Shown here: piece after piece, positions 27,458-35,172 of the stretch | Layout of the letters: each line of letters opens with the position of its first letter | Position numbering within the stretch: the stretch's first letter is position 1 | From: Candidatus Poseidoniaceae archaeon | Lineage (GTDB): Archaea > Thermoplasmatota > Poseidoniia > Poseidoniales > Poseidoniaceae | DNA length: 64,000 nt | NCBI GenBank assembly: GCA_030747695.1 | Contig: JASLKG010000006.1 | Span: 1 to 64,000, forward strand | Direction: 5' to 3' | Made by a program: the position numbers and the translations under genes | The notes under the pieces: model-generated | What the model was told of the DNA's origin: nothing | Databases searched by the model: none | What the model saw: only the letters and a program-made list of their open reading frames with translations

Positions 27458-27727
27458 ATGCAAGCATTCCGCACAACCGGTACTGCGCTGTTTGGTAGAA
27501 CCTCACAACCCTTCTCACTCGACTTAGTTGCTACAGATGCAGCAGACGCCGAACACAGGTGTTATTCGATAATCGGATCAAGACATAAAGTAGGGCGCAG
27601 ATTTATTGAAATAGAATCCACTTCTAAAATAGACCCGAAGACTTCAAACGAAGCTAGAGTATTACACTTCTTTAGAGATCAAATAGAAGCAGAAGGCGGC
27701 AGAATAGCACCCGCCGAAGAAGAATAA
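27458..27727 (+). CDS. rpl18a: 50S ribosomal protein LX (L18Ae/eL20)
   Basis: 89 residues. The core 'FRTTGTALFGRTSQPFSLDLVATDAADAEHRCYSIIGSRHKVGRRFIEIEST' matches archaeal ribosomal protein LX, with the conserved 'GSRHKVGRR' stretch. Archaeal LX genes are commonly followed by prefoldin alpha and ftsY, exactly as here, which strengthens the call. A large-subunit structural protein. Confidence 0.9.
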   Translation: MQAFRTTGTALFGRTSQPFSLDLVATDAADAEHRCYSIIGSRHKVGRRFIEIESTSKIDPKTSNEARVLHFFRDQIEAEGGRIAPAEEE

Positions 27728-27777
27728 AACAATCGCCGGGTTCATCATGGGGGAACCCGTCCCCTTAAGTGGTCGAC

Positions 27778-28284
27778 ATGGTTGAGAATAACGAATTACA
27801 AAACATGGCGCGCCTCATTGATATGAATCGCGAACGACTAGAAGAAATTCAAACCCAAATAAAAAGAATAGAATCTGTGCAACACGAACACGAAGATGCG
27901 CACCAAGCATTAGCTGCACTATCAAGCGGAGAAAAAGGGCACATTCCAATTGGGGCTGGAGTAATGATACCAACTTCAAAAATTTCCACTACATTGGTTG
28001 ATTTGGGTACTGGGATTTACGGGGAGAGAACAACAACAGAAACCTCAAAATTAGTTAGAAAAAGAACAGAAGAATTGGATTCTCTAAAAAATCAATTTGT
28101 TGAAGAATCTAAGGAAATAAATTCTCGTATAGAAGATCTTGCAATAGCCTTTGAAAAAGCAGCAAAAAACATCACAAAGAAACCCGTACAAGAATCAACA
28201 ACAAATATCGAAAAACAAGACACATCTTCTAAATCACAAAGAAGGCGCCGTGGTATGAGTTCTGAACTTACACTTGACGATTAA
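27778..28284 (+). CDS. pfdA: Prefoldin alpha subunit
   Basis: About 168 residues. Two long helices flank a central beta-hairpin region ('HIPIGAGVMIPTSKISTTLVDLGTGIYGERT'), the pattern of prefoldin alpha, which with beta subunits forms a jellyfish-shaped chaperone delivering unfolded proteins to the thermosome. ATG 27778 is preferred over the track's GTG 27769. The ~25-residue charged C-terminal tail (SSKSQRRRRGMSSELTLDD) is extra. It sits between rpl18a and ftsY. Confidence 0.9.
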   Translation: MVENNELQNMARLIDMNRERLEEIQTQIKRIESVQHEHEDAHQALAALSSGEKGHIPIGAGVMIPTSKISTTLVDLGTGIYGERTTTETSKLVRKRTEELDSLKNQFVEESKEINSRIEDLAIAFEKAAKNITKKPVQESTTNIEKQDTSSKSQRRRRGMSSELTLDD

Positions 28285-28293
28285 GGTGATATA

Positions 28294-29703
28294 ATGGGGC
28301 TATTTGATAAATTTAGGAAAAAAGTCCACGACGCAGTATCCGAAGTTGACATAAATACAATTTCTTCCGAAGAAACATCCAATCCAAATAAAGAGGCTAC
28401 ATCTCTAACAAAGGAAGAGTTCGGAGAACAAATTCCGAATTTTGACGGAGAGGACTACTACTGGGGTAAAAATGAGGAAGACGAGGAAGAATTTGATGAA
28501 GAAGAGGAAACAACTCACGAAACCCAAGATGATGATTGGGAAGAGTGGGATGATGAAGAAATAAATTACAAATTACCTACTAAATTATCTCGAAAAGAAC
28601 GAAAAATACTAGCTAGGGAAAACAAAAAACACCAACGGCTTGAAAAAACACGAAAGAAGGAACTTAAACGAAGAAAAGGAGTTGAAGTCGAAAAATTAGC
28701 TGGCTCAAAAGTAAATCTCAATATGATGCGAACAACAACAGGAAGGCAACTTGTGAAAGTTAAAGAAAGCCCAACCGGAAGCGCCGGGGCAAAACAAACC
28801 GACGGCATGTCCATTGATCTTGGCGGCGGAATTGTTGAAAAAGGCGGCAGAATTGTCAAAGAAAACGAAGCACTAACTAATTTATTAGAAGAACTAGAAT
28901 GGATAATGTTAGAATCTGATATTTCTTCTGATGCAGTAACTAGTATTATTACAGCATTAAAAACAAATTTAGTAGGACAAAGATTACGTAAAGGCGCAAA
29001 TTTATCTAAAGTATTAGAGGCAAGCCTAAAAAGAGCCCTCCGCTCAATTTTAAAGGCAGGATATTGGGATTTTGATGCAACAATAAAAAAATATATTGAC
29101 GAGAGGGATAAACCAGTTGTCGTAATGTTTGTTGGAGTTAATGGAACCGGTAAAACAACAACCGCAGCAAAAATAGCTCATAGATTAAAGCAATCAGGAC
29201 ACACAGTAATAGCTGCAGCTGGAGACACATTTAGGGCCGGAGCAATTGAACAATTAGAAAGCCACTGTAAAAAATTGGAAATAAAATGCATATCATCCCA
29301 AAGAGGAGGCGACTCAGCAGCGATAGCTAGAGATGCGATAGAATCTGCAAAATCAAAAGATATAGATGTTGTATTAGTGGATACAGCAGGTAGAATGCAG
29401 AATAAAGCAAATTTAATGGCAGAATTAGAGAAGGTTAGGAGGGTTGCAAATCCACACCTAACTCTATTCGTAGGTGATGCTTTAGCAGGAAATGACGCTG
29501 TAGATCAAGCAAAGAGCTTCCAAGAAATGTTGAAGTTCGACGGGGCGATATTAACAAAATTAGATACAGATGCGAAAGGAGGGGCCGGCCTTTCTATTGC
29601 ACATACAACAGGAAGGCCAATCGTATTATGTGGAATGGGCCAAGGCTATGACGATTTAATTCAATTCGATCCAGATTGGTTATTGAATCAATTATTCGAT
29701 TAA
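28294..29703 (+). CDS. ftsY: Signal recognition particle receptor FtsY
   Basis: 469 residues. The first ~180 are highly charged, with an acidic run (EEDEEEFDEEEETTHETQDDDWEEWDDEE) then a basic Lys/Arg stretch: an extended A-domain probably for membrane contact. The NG GTPase domain follows, with 'VGVNGTGKTTTAAKIAHRL' (G1, near residue 280), 'DTFRAGAIEQL', 'VDTAGRMQNK' (G3) and 'TKLDTDAKGG' (G4). It docks SRP-ribosome complexes at the membrane. Start ATG is preceded by AAGGTGAT. Last core gene of the rpl18a-pfdA-ftsY operon. Confidence 0.95.
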   Translation: MGLFDKFRKKVHDAVSEVDINTISSEETSNPNKEATSLTKEEFGEQIPNFDGEDYYWGKNEEDEEEFDEEEETTHETQDDDWEEWDDEEINYKLPTKLSRKERKILARENKKHQRLEKTRKKELKRRKGVEVEKLAGSKVNLNMMRTTTGRQLVKVKESPTGSAGAKQTDGMSIDLGGGIVEKGGRIVKENEALTNLLEELEWIMLESDISSDAVTSIITALKTNLVGQRLRKGANLSKVLEASLKRALRSILKAGYWDFDATIKKYIDERDKPVVVMFVGVNGTGKTTTAAKIAHRLKQSGHTVIAAAGDTFRAGAIEQLESHCKKLEIKCISSQRGGDSAAIARDAIESAKSKDIDVVLVDTAGRMQNKANLMAELEKVRRVANPHLTLFVGDALAGNDAVDQAKSFQEMLKFDGAILTKLDTDAKGGAGLSIAHTTGRPIVLCGMGQGYDDLIQFDPDWLLNQLFD

Positions 29704-29712
29704 GGTGAGAGC

Positions 29713-30084
29713 ATGACTACAGAATTCTTTGATGATGAAATTAGTACAGAATTTTTTCAATTGGTGCACATGATACAACGCTCAGCAATGATGAATATGG
29801 GAATGTTTCAGGATTCAGACGGTCGTTTACATTTTAATTTAGCAGAAACAAAAGCAGCAATAGATTCATTGATGATGTTACAAAACAAGACCAAGGGAAA
29901 CCTTTCTCCTAAAGAATTTACAATGCTAAATGGAATTGTTAGCGAACTACAATTACAATTTACAAAAGCCCCCTCGCGCCAAAGAGACCTAGAAGAGCAG
30001 GTTGCAACCCAAGAAGCAATAAAAGAAACATTTACAGATCCAAAAAACGCACCGTCTGAATTGATTATAGATGAAGAAGAATGA
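29713..30084 (+). CDS. DUF1844-like small helical protein
   Basis: 123 residues. The pattern 'EFFQLVHMIQRSAMMNMGMF' followed by 'FNLAETKAAIDSLMMLQNKTKGNLSPKEFTMLNGIVSELQLQF' resembles DUF1844, a short all-helical family of unknown function. Starts 9 bases after the ftsY stop with GGTGAG upstream, so it is probably in the same transcript. Confidence 0.7.
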   Translation: MTTEFFDDEISTEFFQLVHMIQRSAMMNMGMFQDSDGRLHFNLAETKAAIDSLMMLQNKTKGNLSPKEFTMLNGIVSELQLQFTKAPSRQRDLEEQVATQEAIKETFTDPKNAPSELIIDEEE

Positions 30085-30104
30085 GGACAACCAATTAACA
30101 AGAT

Positions 30105-30134
30105 GCGGTTGTTTGATGAATAGTAAAGAATTGG
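30105..30134 (+). repeat. 30-bp direct repeat, copy 1
   Basis: GCGGTTGTTTGATGAATAGT plus AAAGAATTGG, identical to 30396-30425. It covers the start codon region of the DUF2892-like gene. Confidence 0.85.
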
Positions 30135-30379
30135 ACCAAGTGAGTGAGATGATTACAAGAAACGTAGGGTCCGTAGATCGTATGGCTCGTGCAATCGGTG
30201 GCGGCGGACTTGCAATTGTCGAACTAACAGGAAATCTAGGTGATATTGAGCAATATTTCCATTATTTCGCTATAGCTACATCCATTTGGTTGGTCGCCAC
30301 AGCAACATCTGGAAAATGCCCAGCATACTCACTAATGAAAGTATCAACATGCTCTGCTGGACCCATTGAAGAAGAATAA
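30116..30379 (+). CDS. DUF2892-like small membrane protein
   Basis: 87 residues from ATG 30116 (the track start 30071 overlaps the previous gene). 'MITRNVGSVDRMARAIGGGGLAIV' is the typical opening of DUF2892/YgaP-type membrane proteins, followed by a hydrophobic segment ('HYFAIATSIWLVATATSG') and 'KCPAYSLMKVSTCS'. Two membrane segments are likely. Function of the family is poorly known; the C-terminal cysteines resemble the ending seen in several DUF2892 proteins. The gene is flanked by a 30-bp direct repeat. Confidence 0.75.
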   Translation: MNSKELDQVSEMITRNVGSVDRMARAIGGGGLAIVELTGNLGDIEQYFHYFAIATSIWLVATATSGKCPAYSLMKVSTCSAGPIEEE

Positions 30380-30395
30380 GAGGAATTAATATCCA

Positions 30396-30425
30396 GCGGT
30401 TGTTTGATGAATAGTAAAGAATTGG
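30396..30425 (+). repeat. 30-bp direct repeat, copy 2
   Basis: Second perfect copy, 291 bp from the first. It recreates an ATG reading MNSKELA then stop, a seven-codon vestige of the DUF2892 gene start, just before the receiver-domain gene. Confidence 0.85.
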
Positions 30426-30430
30426 CCTAA

Positions 30431-31078
30431 GTGATTGGGATGACCAGGGTAAAGGATATCGATGACCCCGAAGCACCAATTGTGCTCATAGTTGACAACA
30501 ATCAAATGTCAACCCATAGGTTGTCAGGAATATTTCGGCAAAAAGGATTCCAAATAGAGATTTGCGATGATGGTGATAAAGCAGTAGATGAATACATCAG
30601 GTTAGATCCAGAGCTAGTTGTTATGGCTTTAGACATACCTTCGTTGGACGGCCATCTTGCAGCACTTGAAATGAGAGAGCACGGAGGAGATTGTCGGCTA
30701 GTATTCATGGCACCAAAACGCCAAGCCCGACTTGCCCACGACGCCACCCATTCAGCAGGAGCACTAGCCTGGATTGAAAAACCAGTCACCGCATCATCAT
30801 TCGAATTAATTTGGAAAAAGATACTGGGCCCAATACCAGAGGCTCCAGGATTACAAGATCTTGACAATATTCATCCAGTGGAAGAGTTAATCGAAGTAGA
30901 GCCCGACGAAACCCCCCTCCCTCTTCCAACAAATTTACCCCCTCTACCAGTAATTACCCAACCCACTAAGAAAAAAAGTACAGTCAAAAAAAGATTGGTG
31001 ATTGTGTTAATACTTTTTACTGCACTGGGGGCCGGTGGATGGGGACTGCTCTCACATCTTGGTTACCTGCCTGTTTAG
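30431..31078 (+). CDS. Tail-anchored pseudo-receiver domain protein
   Basis: 215 residues from GTG 30431 (ATG 30440 is possible). Residues ~15-135 form a response-regulator receiver fold: 'PIVLIVDNNQMS' (acidic pocket), 'VVMALDIPSLDG' and the conserved Lys-Pro in 'AWIEKPVT'. When the Pro and DG are aligned with canonical 'DIxMPxxDG', the phospho-accepting Asp is replaced by Ala, and the second acidic residue is Asn. A proline-rich linker then leads to one C-terminal membrane helix (RLVIVLILFTALGAGGWGLL). It likely acts as a non-phosphorylated protein-interaction domain on the inner membrane face. Confidence 0.75.
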   Translation: MIGMTRVKDIDDPEAPIVLIVDNNQMSTHRLSGIFRQKGFQIEICDDGDKAVDEYIRLDPELVVMALDIPSLDGHLAALEMREHGGDCRLVFMAPKRQARLAHDATHSAGALAWIEKPVTASSFELIWKKILGPIPEAPGLQDLDNIHPVEELIEVEPDETPLPLPTNLPPLPVITQPTKKKSTVKKRLVIVLILFTALGAGGWGLLSHLGYLPV

Positions 31079-31364
31079 TATTATCCGGCACCATTACCAT
31101 TCTACCATCTGGCAAATACATAGGGATCATTCGTTGTACTGTTGTGTTTTGAATAACAACCTGAGCAATGTTATTTACTACACTTCCTTGAGGGGCTTGA
31201 ATAACTTCAGTAATACCAAATTGATCAGAAGATAATAAATTAAAATCACAATCACGAAGGCGACCTTCAAGATTATTTGTTGACCACCATCTTCTCCAAA
31301 CCATCCAACCACATGCAATCAATACAGGTATAGTAAGAACCCAAAGGGCCACATCATCAGTCAT
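31017..31364 (-). CDS. Small membrane-anchored protein, unknown
   Basis: 115 residues, not recognised. One N-terminal membrane helix ('VALWVLTIPVLIACGWMVWRRWW') is followed by a ~90-residue soluble part with 'VVIQNTTVQRMIPMYLPDGRMVMVPDN'. Its start overlaps the pyrF stop as ATGA, suggesting an operon with pyrF. Its last ~20 codons overlap the 3' end of the convergent receiver gene by 62 bases; both readings look plausible, since the receiver protein needs that region for its membrane helix. Confidence 0.6.
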   Translation of the reverse strand: MTDDVALWVLTIPVLIACGWMVWRRWWSTNNLEGRLRDCDFNLLSSDQFGITEVIQAPQGSVVNNIAQVVIQNTTVQRMIPMYLPDGRMVMVPDNTKQAGNQDVRAVPIHRPPVQ

Positions 31365-32158
31365 GAAACCCTCTCACACAAAGCATCCCAAGATACGCGT
31401 GCATATTCCATTGCGGAATTAACAGGTGAATCAGATTGATGAATTCCACTTCCAACAATTATACAATCAGAACCAGCTAGAATAGCCTCTCTTGGATCGC
31501 CATATCTTTGTCCTAATTCCCCCTCTCCTATTGCGAGATTAACTCCTGGCGTCCAAATCATTTTTCCACCACCAACAACTTCACGTAAAACTGCCAAATC
31601 CTTTGAATTACTACCATTGCCAATGAAGCCAACAACACCTGGGTGTTTGTTACCTAATGAAACAACTGAATTTGTATAATCTTCTAAAAGCAAATTACCC
31701 CTACTAGACATCTGTGCTAATAATAAAACTGCGCCCTCATTTCCAACACCTTTCCAGGCATTACATAAACCATCAACAATATCTGGCCCACTAATTAAAT
31801 GTGCAGTGACTAAATCTGCCCAAGATTGAACATCGTAAATCCCTCCCATTTGCTTGTTACTTATTTTACCAATATCAGCAAATTTCCTATCTTCAAAAAT
31901 TAACAGATCAGCAGATTTTGCAATACTACACAATTCAACCCATCCCTCTTGCGTCCAATCTTCTATCAAATCCACGTGAGTTTTCAAGACAGCAATATAT
32001 GGGCCAACATCTTCAATCAATTCTAACAAACCACCCATAGTTTTTCTATCAGCAGCAAGGCAAACCAACGTCTTTTTTCTACATGCTATTTCCATATATT
32101 TACGCGCCATATTGTTATCACAGAGAGACCACCTCTCTCCCCAAGAATCTTCTGGCAT
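31361..32158 (-). CDS. pyrF: Orotidine 5'-phosphate decarboxylase
   Basis: TIM-barrel enzyme for the last step of UMP synthesis. 'VCLAADRKT', 'AVLKTHVDLIEDW' and the catalytic tetrad segment 'LLIFEDRKFADIG' are present, with 'PGVNLAIGEGELGQRYGDPREAILAGSDCIIVGSGI' as phosphate site. The 265-residue track ORF may start internally at ATG 32110 ('MARKYMEIACRKKT'), leaving ~249 residues. The 'KTHVDL...FEDRKFADIGN' style resembles the eukaryotic URA3-like branch as much as classical archaeal PyrF. Confidence 0.92.
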   Translation of the reverse strand: MPEDSWGERWSLCDNNMARKYMEIACRKKTLVCLAADRKTMGGLLELIEDVGPYIAVLKTHVDLIEDWTQEGWVELCSIAKSADLLIFEDRKFADIGKISNKQMGGIYDVQSWADLVTAHLISGPDIVDGLCNAWKGVGNEGAVLLLAQMSSRGNLLLEDYTNSVVSLGNKHPGVVGFIGNGSNSKDLAVLREVVGGGKMIWTPGVNLAIGEGELGQRYGDPREAILAGSDCIIVGSGIHQSDSPVNSAMEYARVSWDALCERVS

Positions 32159-32191
32159 CAGAGTAGCGGGTGACTAAGCCCCGTGTCAACC

Positions 32192-33133
32192 TTACGCCTT
32201 AAGAGAAGAAAATCCATCCTTCAAAGTCTTCTCATCATTTGTTTTTTCAATACAAAGAACTTCAAAAGAATTTCCAACATCATATTCAACAACACTACCC
32301 AAATTAGATTTCAAATCCTTCCAAGATAATTTTGGATGGAGAAGTGAAATAATGAATGCTAAAAACCGCGGTAGTGTTGGCCAATTTCGATTTAATACAC
32401 AACCAATTTCATTAAACCATAAACTCTTGTTATGAATCAAAAAACGACCTCCGTTTTCTCCTAAATCAAGCGCATTTACATGCGCCTTTGCAACATCTCT
32501 AACATCAACAAAATTGACTTGAATATCTAATACAAACGGAAGTTTACCAGTAAAATGTTTTAGATAAGACATAGACCCCTCTGAATGTCTTTTGTGTAGA
32601 ATAGGCCCAAAAACAACAGATGGGTGTATAGTGACCAAACGAACATCTCTTTCTTCAGCCCACCTTCTTATTTTTCTTTCAGCTTCAACCTTTGCCAAAC
32701 CATAAGGATTAGTTTCAATAGTTGCATCATTACACCAATCATCTACACTAAACACCTGCCCATTTTCATAAGTAGTTGTTCTAATTGCGGCAACAGAAGA
32801 GGTGTGTATTATTCGTTTAACCCCTTCCATAACAGAGCATAAATTATCTACTCCGATTACCGAGGGATCTACAACCTCTTTTTGAACATCCTTAGCTCCA
32901 ACATATAATGCAGCAGCACAATGTATTATGTCATCACAACCTGAAACAGCAGCGCGCAAAGAATCAACATCAAACAAATCAGCAACTACAATCTCTAATT
33001 TTTCAGATTTGGGAAAAATAGTTGCTAATTTTTCATCACGCAACATAGCTTTAACCGTAAAACCCCGTTCCAATAATTCCATTACAACATGAGCACCAAT
33101 AAAACCACTCGCGCCTGTAACTAAAACAGTCAA
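32192..33133 (-). CDS. NAD-dependent epimerase/dehydratase (extended SDR)
   Basis: 313 residues. The nucleotide motif is TGASGFIGAHV at the N-terminus and the active-site Tyr-x3-Lys is in 'NPYGLAKVEAE', with 'IHTSSVAAIRT' supplying Ser. The 'DLFDVDSLRAAVSGCDDIIHCAA' segment and overall length resemble dihydroflavonol-reductase/3-beta-HSD-like extended SDRs. Such enzymes act on sugar nucleotides, sterol-like or isoprenoid substrates; the substrate here is open. Confidence 0.85.
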   Translation of the reverse strand: MTVLVTGASGFIGAHVVMELLERGFTVKAMLRDEKLATIFPKSEKLEIVVADLFDVDSLRAAVSGCDDIIHCAAALYVGAKDVQKEVVDPSVIGVDNLCSVMEGVKRIIHTSSVAAIRTTTYENGQVFSVDDWCNDATIETNPYGLAKVEAERKIRRWAEERDVRLVTIHPSVVFGPILHKRHSEGSMSYLKHFTGKLPFVLDIQVNFVDVRDVAKAHVNALDLGENGGRFLIHNKSLWFNEIGCVLNRNWPTLPRFLAFIISLLHPKLSWKDLKSNLGSVVEYDVGNSFEVLCIEKTNDEKTLKDGFSSLKA

Positions 33134-33191
33134 AAACCACTCCTCCCATTAGAGGGGCACCTTCTTGCTGTATAGGTGCTACGGACAAATA

Positions 33192-34988
33192 ATGCGAACC
33201 GCTATGATGTTGGCACTACTAATTATCACAACATCTCTTTCTGGTTGTTTTGGTGCAGAAGAAACCACTCAAAAAACCACAGTCGATTTATATCCGGACA
33301 TATATGATCGTCACAATTTGGATTGGAACTGGACAGGATCTTATTCTATGGTTCTTGAAGAAGGGCCCTACATTCCATTGGAAGTACAAGAAACAATCAT
33401 CGAAGTAGATACTACAGGGGTATGGGAAGGGGGACCAAATTCTGCAGAAGTACATCTCTCTTATTGGCTACCTTCTAATACAGAACGAGGGGAAAAAGTC
33501 CCCGTTATTGCAGTAATCAGCCCATATTTTTCTTACGGCCAACCTGGAGATGAATCAACCCCTACAAATGTAGTAGGAGCGGGTCGCGGAGAATTTATTT
33601 ATGACAATTTTATTCCCCATGGATATGCTTTTGCCCAAGTTGCAGTATTTGCGACCGAAGAAAGCACAGGATGTTTTGATTACAGGGGTGATGGAGAAGG
33701 CCTAAGCATCCATACAGCAGTAGAATGGATGGGAACTCAAAACTGGAGCAATGGAAATGTTGCAATTTATGGAAAGTCCTACGAAGGCGCGACCGCATGG
33801 GAAGCAGCAGCACAGGGCAGCCCCCATTTGAAAACAATAGTGCCAATTTCAGGAACAACTGCATTGGGGCCACTACTGTACAAAAACGGAAGCGCAGAAG
33901 CAAGAAGCCTTGTCATGCATTCAAATTATGGAGGTAGCATACTCGACTATGATGACGAGGATCTTGATAATATGTGCGCAGATGTCGCCGAAGGTTTTTT
34001 TGCAGGCCCCACACGATATGGCCTTGGTGAAGCAGATCCCTATATGGAAAATTATTACAATGAACGTAGCCATATCGATAAAGCACTTGGAAAGTATAAT
34101 GGTAGCATATATTGGGTACAAGGGTTACAAGATTGGAATGTAGACCCCCACCAAGTCTTTGGGGGCCCCCCTGGTGTAAATTGGTATCAAGAATATATTG
34201 ACAAAGGATATGATGTTGCAGGAATGATAGGACAATGGGAGCACAACTATCCAGATCAATGGACTAAACATAACAACCAAGACCCGGGATATGGCGCAGA
34301 AGCTATACACAATATGACTCGGTGGGATTGGGCTCAAGACTTGTTTGAATGGATGGAATATTATCTCAAAGGAATAGGCCCAAAACCAAACTTACACACA
34401 CAAATTCAACGCAATGATGGGGAATGGAGAATTGAAGAAACATGGCCCCCTTTAGATGTGGAAAAATATACACTACAACTCAATGATTGTAGTAATGATG
34501 GAGCATTTGTAGGAGGAGGAGCCTCAGTTGTAGGAGGAGGACAAACAATCACATTAGAATGCCCCGCTATTAATGAAACAACAAACATTCACATTTCAGG
34601 ATTAGCAACCTTTCATTTGTCTGCAATACCCTCGTTTGACGGAGGACAAATCTTTGTTGAAATGCAAGATTCTGTAACGGGACTTCGTCTAGGACACGCA
34701 ACAATGGACATTAGATACCACGAAGGGGGTTATGATGCCAAAACCGTAATCCCCGGCCAAACCGTAATTATGAAAATGGAATTTCAAGCAATAGACGCAT
34801 TACTTCCAGCAGGGCACGGATTGAAATTCATTCTCAGCGATACAGGTGAAGACTATCTTGCACCGGCTTGCGGAAATTCTTGCACAATACACGCATTACC
34901 TTCTATGTCAATAGCCGAATTACCAATAATATACCGTACAGGAGAGGTACTAATCACCCCGCAATCTTCTGAAGCAGCAAATAGCTAA
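33192..34988 (+). CDS. S15 family (CocE/X-Pro dipeptidyl-peptidase) lipoprotein
   Basis: 598 residues from ATG 33192; the track's TTG start precedes the signal peptide. Lipobox LSGC puts Cys19 at the mature N-terminus, so the enzyme is surface anchored. The alpha/beta-hydrolase domain has nucleophile 'YGKSYEGATAWEAA', acid 'QDWNVDPHQ' and His in 'QWEHNYPDQW'. A C-terminal jelly-roll domain follows. Members cleave X-Pro dipeptides or esters. With the M28 and S8 enzymes it completes a surface proteolysis set. Confidence 0.88.
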   Translation: MRTAMMLALLIITTSLSGCFGAEETTQKTTVDLYPDIYDRHNLDWNWTGSYSMVLEEGPYIPLEVQETIIEVDTTGVWEGGPNSAEVHLSYWLPSNTERGEKVPVIAVISPYFSYGQPGDESTPTNVVGAGRGEFIYDNFIPHGYAFAQVAVFATEESTGCFDYRGDGEGLSIHTAVEWMGTQNWSNGNVAIYGKSYEGATAWEAAAQGSPHLKTIVPISGTTALGPLLYKNGSAEARSLVMHSNYGGSILDYDDEDLDNMCADVAEGFFAGPTRYGLGEADPYMENYYNERSHIDKALGKYNGSIYWVQGLQDWNVDPHQVFGGPPGVNWYQEYIDKGYDVAGMIGQWEHNYPDQWTKHNNQDPGYGAEAIHNMTRWDWAQDLFEWMEYYLKGIGPKPNLHTQIQRNDGEWRIEETWPPLDVEKYTLQLNDCSNDGAFVGGGASVVGGGQTITLECPAINETTNIHISGLATFHLSAIPSFDGGQIFVEMQDSVTGLRLGHATMDIRYHEGGYDAKTVIPGQTVIMKMEFQAIDALLPAGHGLKFILSDTGEDYLAPACGNSCTIHALPSMSIAELPIIYRTGEVLITPQSSEAANS

Positions 34989-35007
34989 AAAACCAAAAAT
35001 TGAACGA

Positions 35008-35046
35008 ATATTCAAAGAACGCGCTTTACATTATTCATTTGAATAT
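35008..35046 (+). terminator. Inverted repeat after the S15 peptidase gene
   Basis: ATATTCAAA (35008-35016) and TTTGAATAT (35038-35046) form a 9-bp stem 20 bases after the S15 stop. It could end that transcript or be an operator for the glutamine synthetase gene; the surrounding 184 bp otherwise show only AT-rich promoter-like DNA. Confidence 0.35.
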
Positions 35047-35146
35047 CAAACGAATAAAATTAGAACGTAAAAATCACACAAACGAGCAACAAATAACTTA
35101 TTTATTGGTTATTTTCAAAATATTATTTGATAATATTGGGCGATTG

Positions 35147-35155
35147 TATAATATA
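35147..35155 (+). promoter_or_regulatory. Putative TATA box for glutamine synthetase
   Basis: TATAATATA centred ~26 bases before position 35177, which lies between the two candidate start codons (GTG 35173, ATG 35185). A leaderless or very short leader message is implied. Confidence 0.4.
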
Positions 35156-35172
35156 CCGTATTCAAAACCCCC

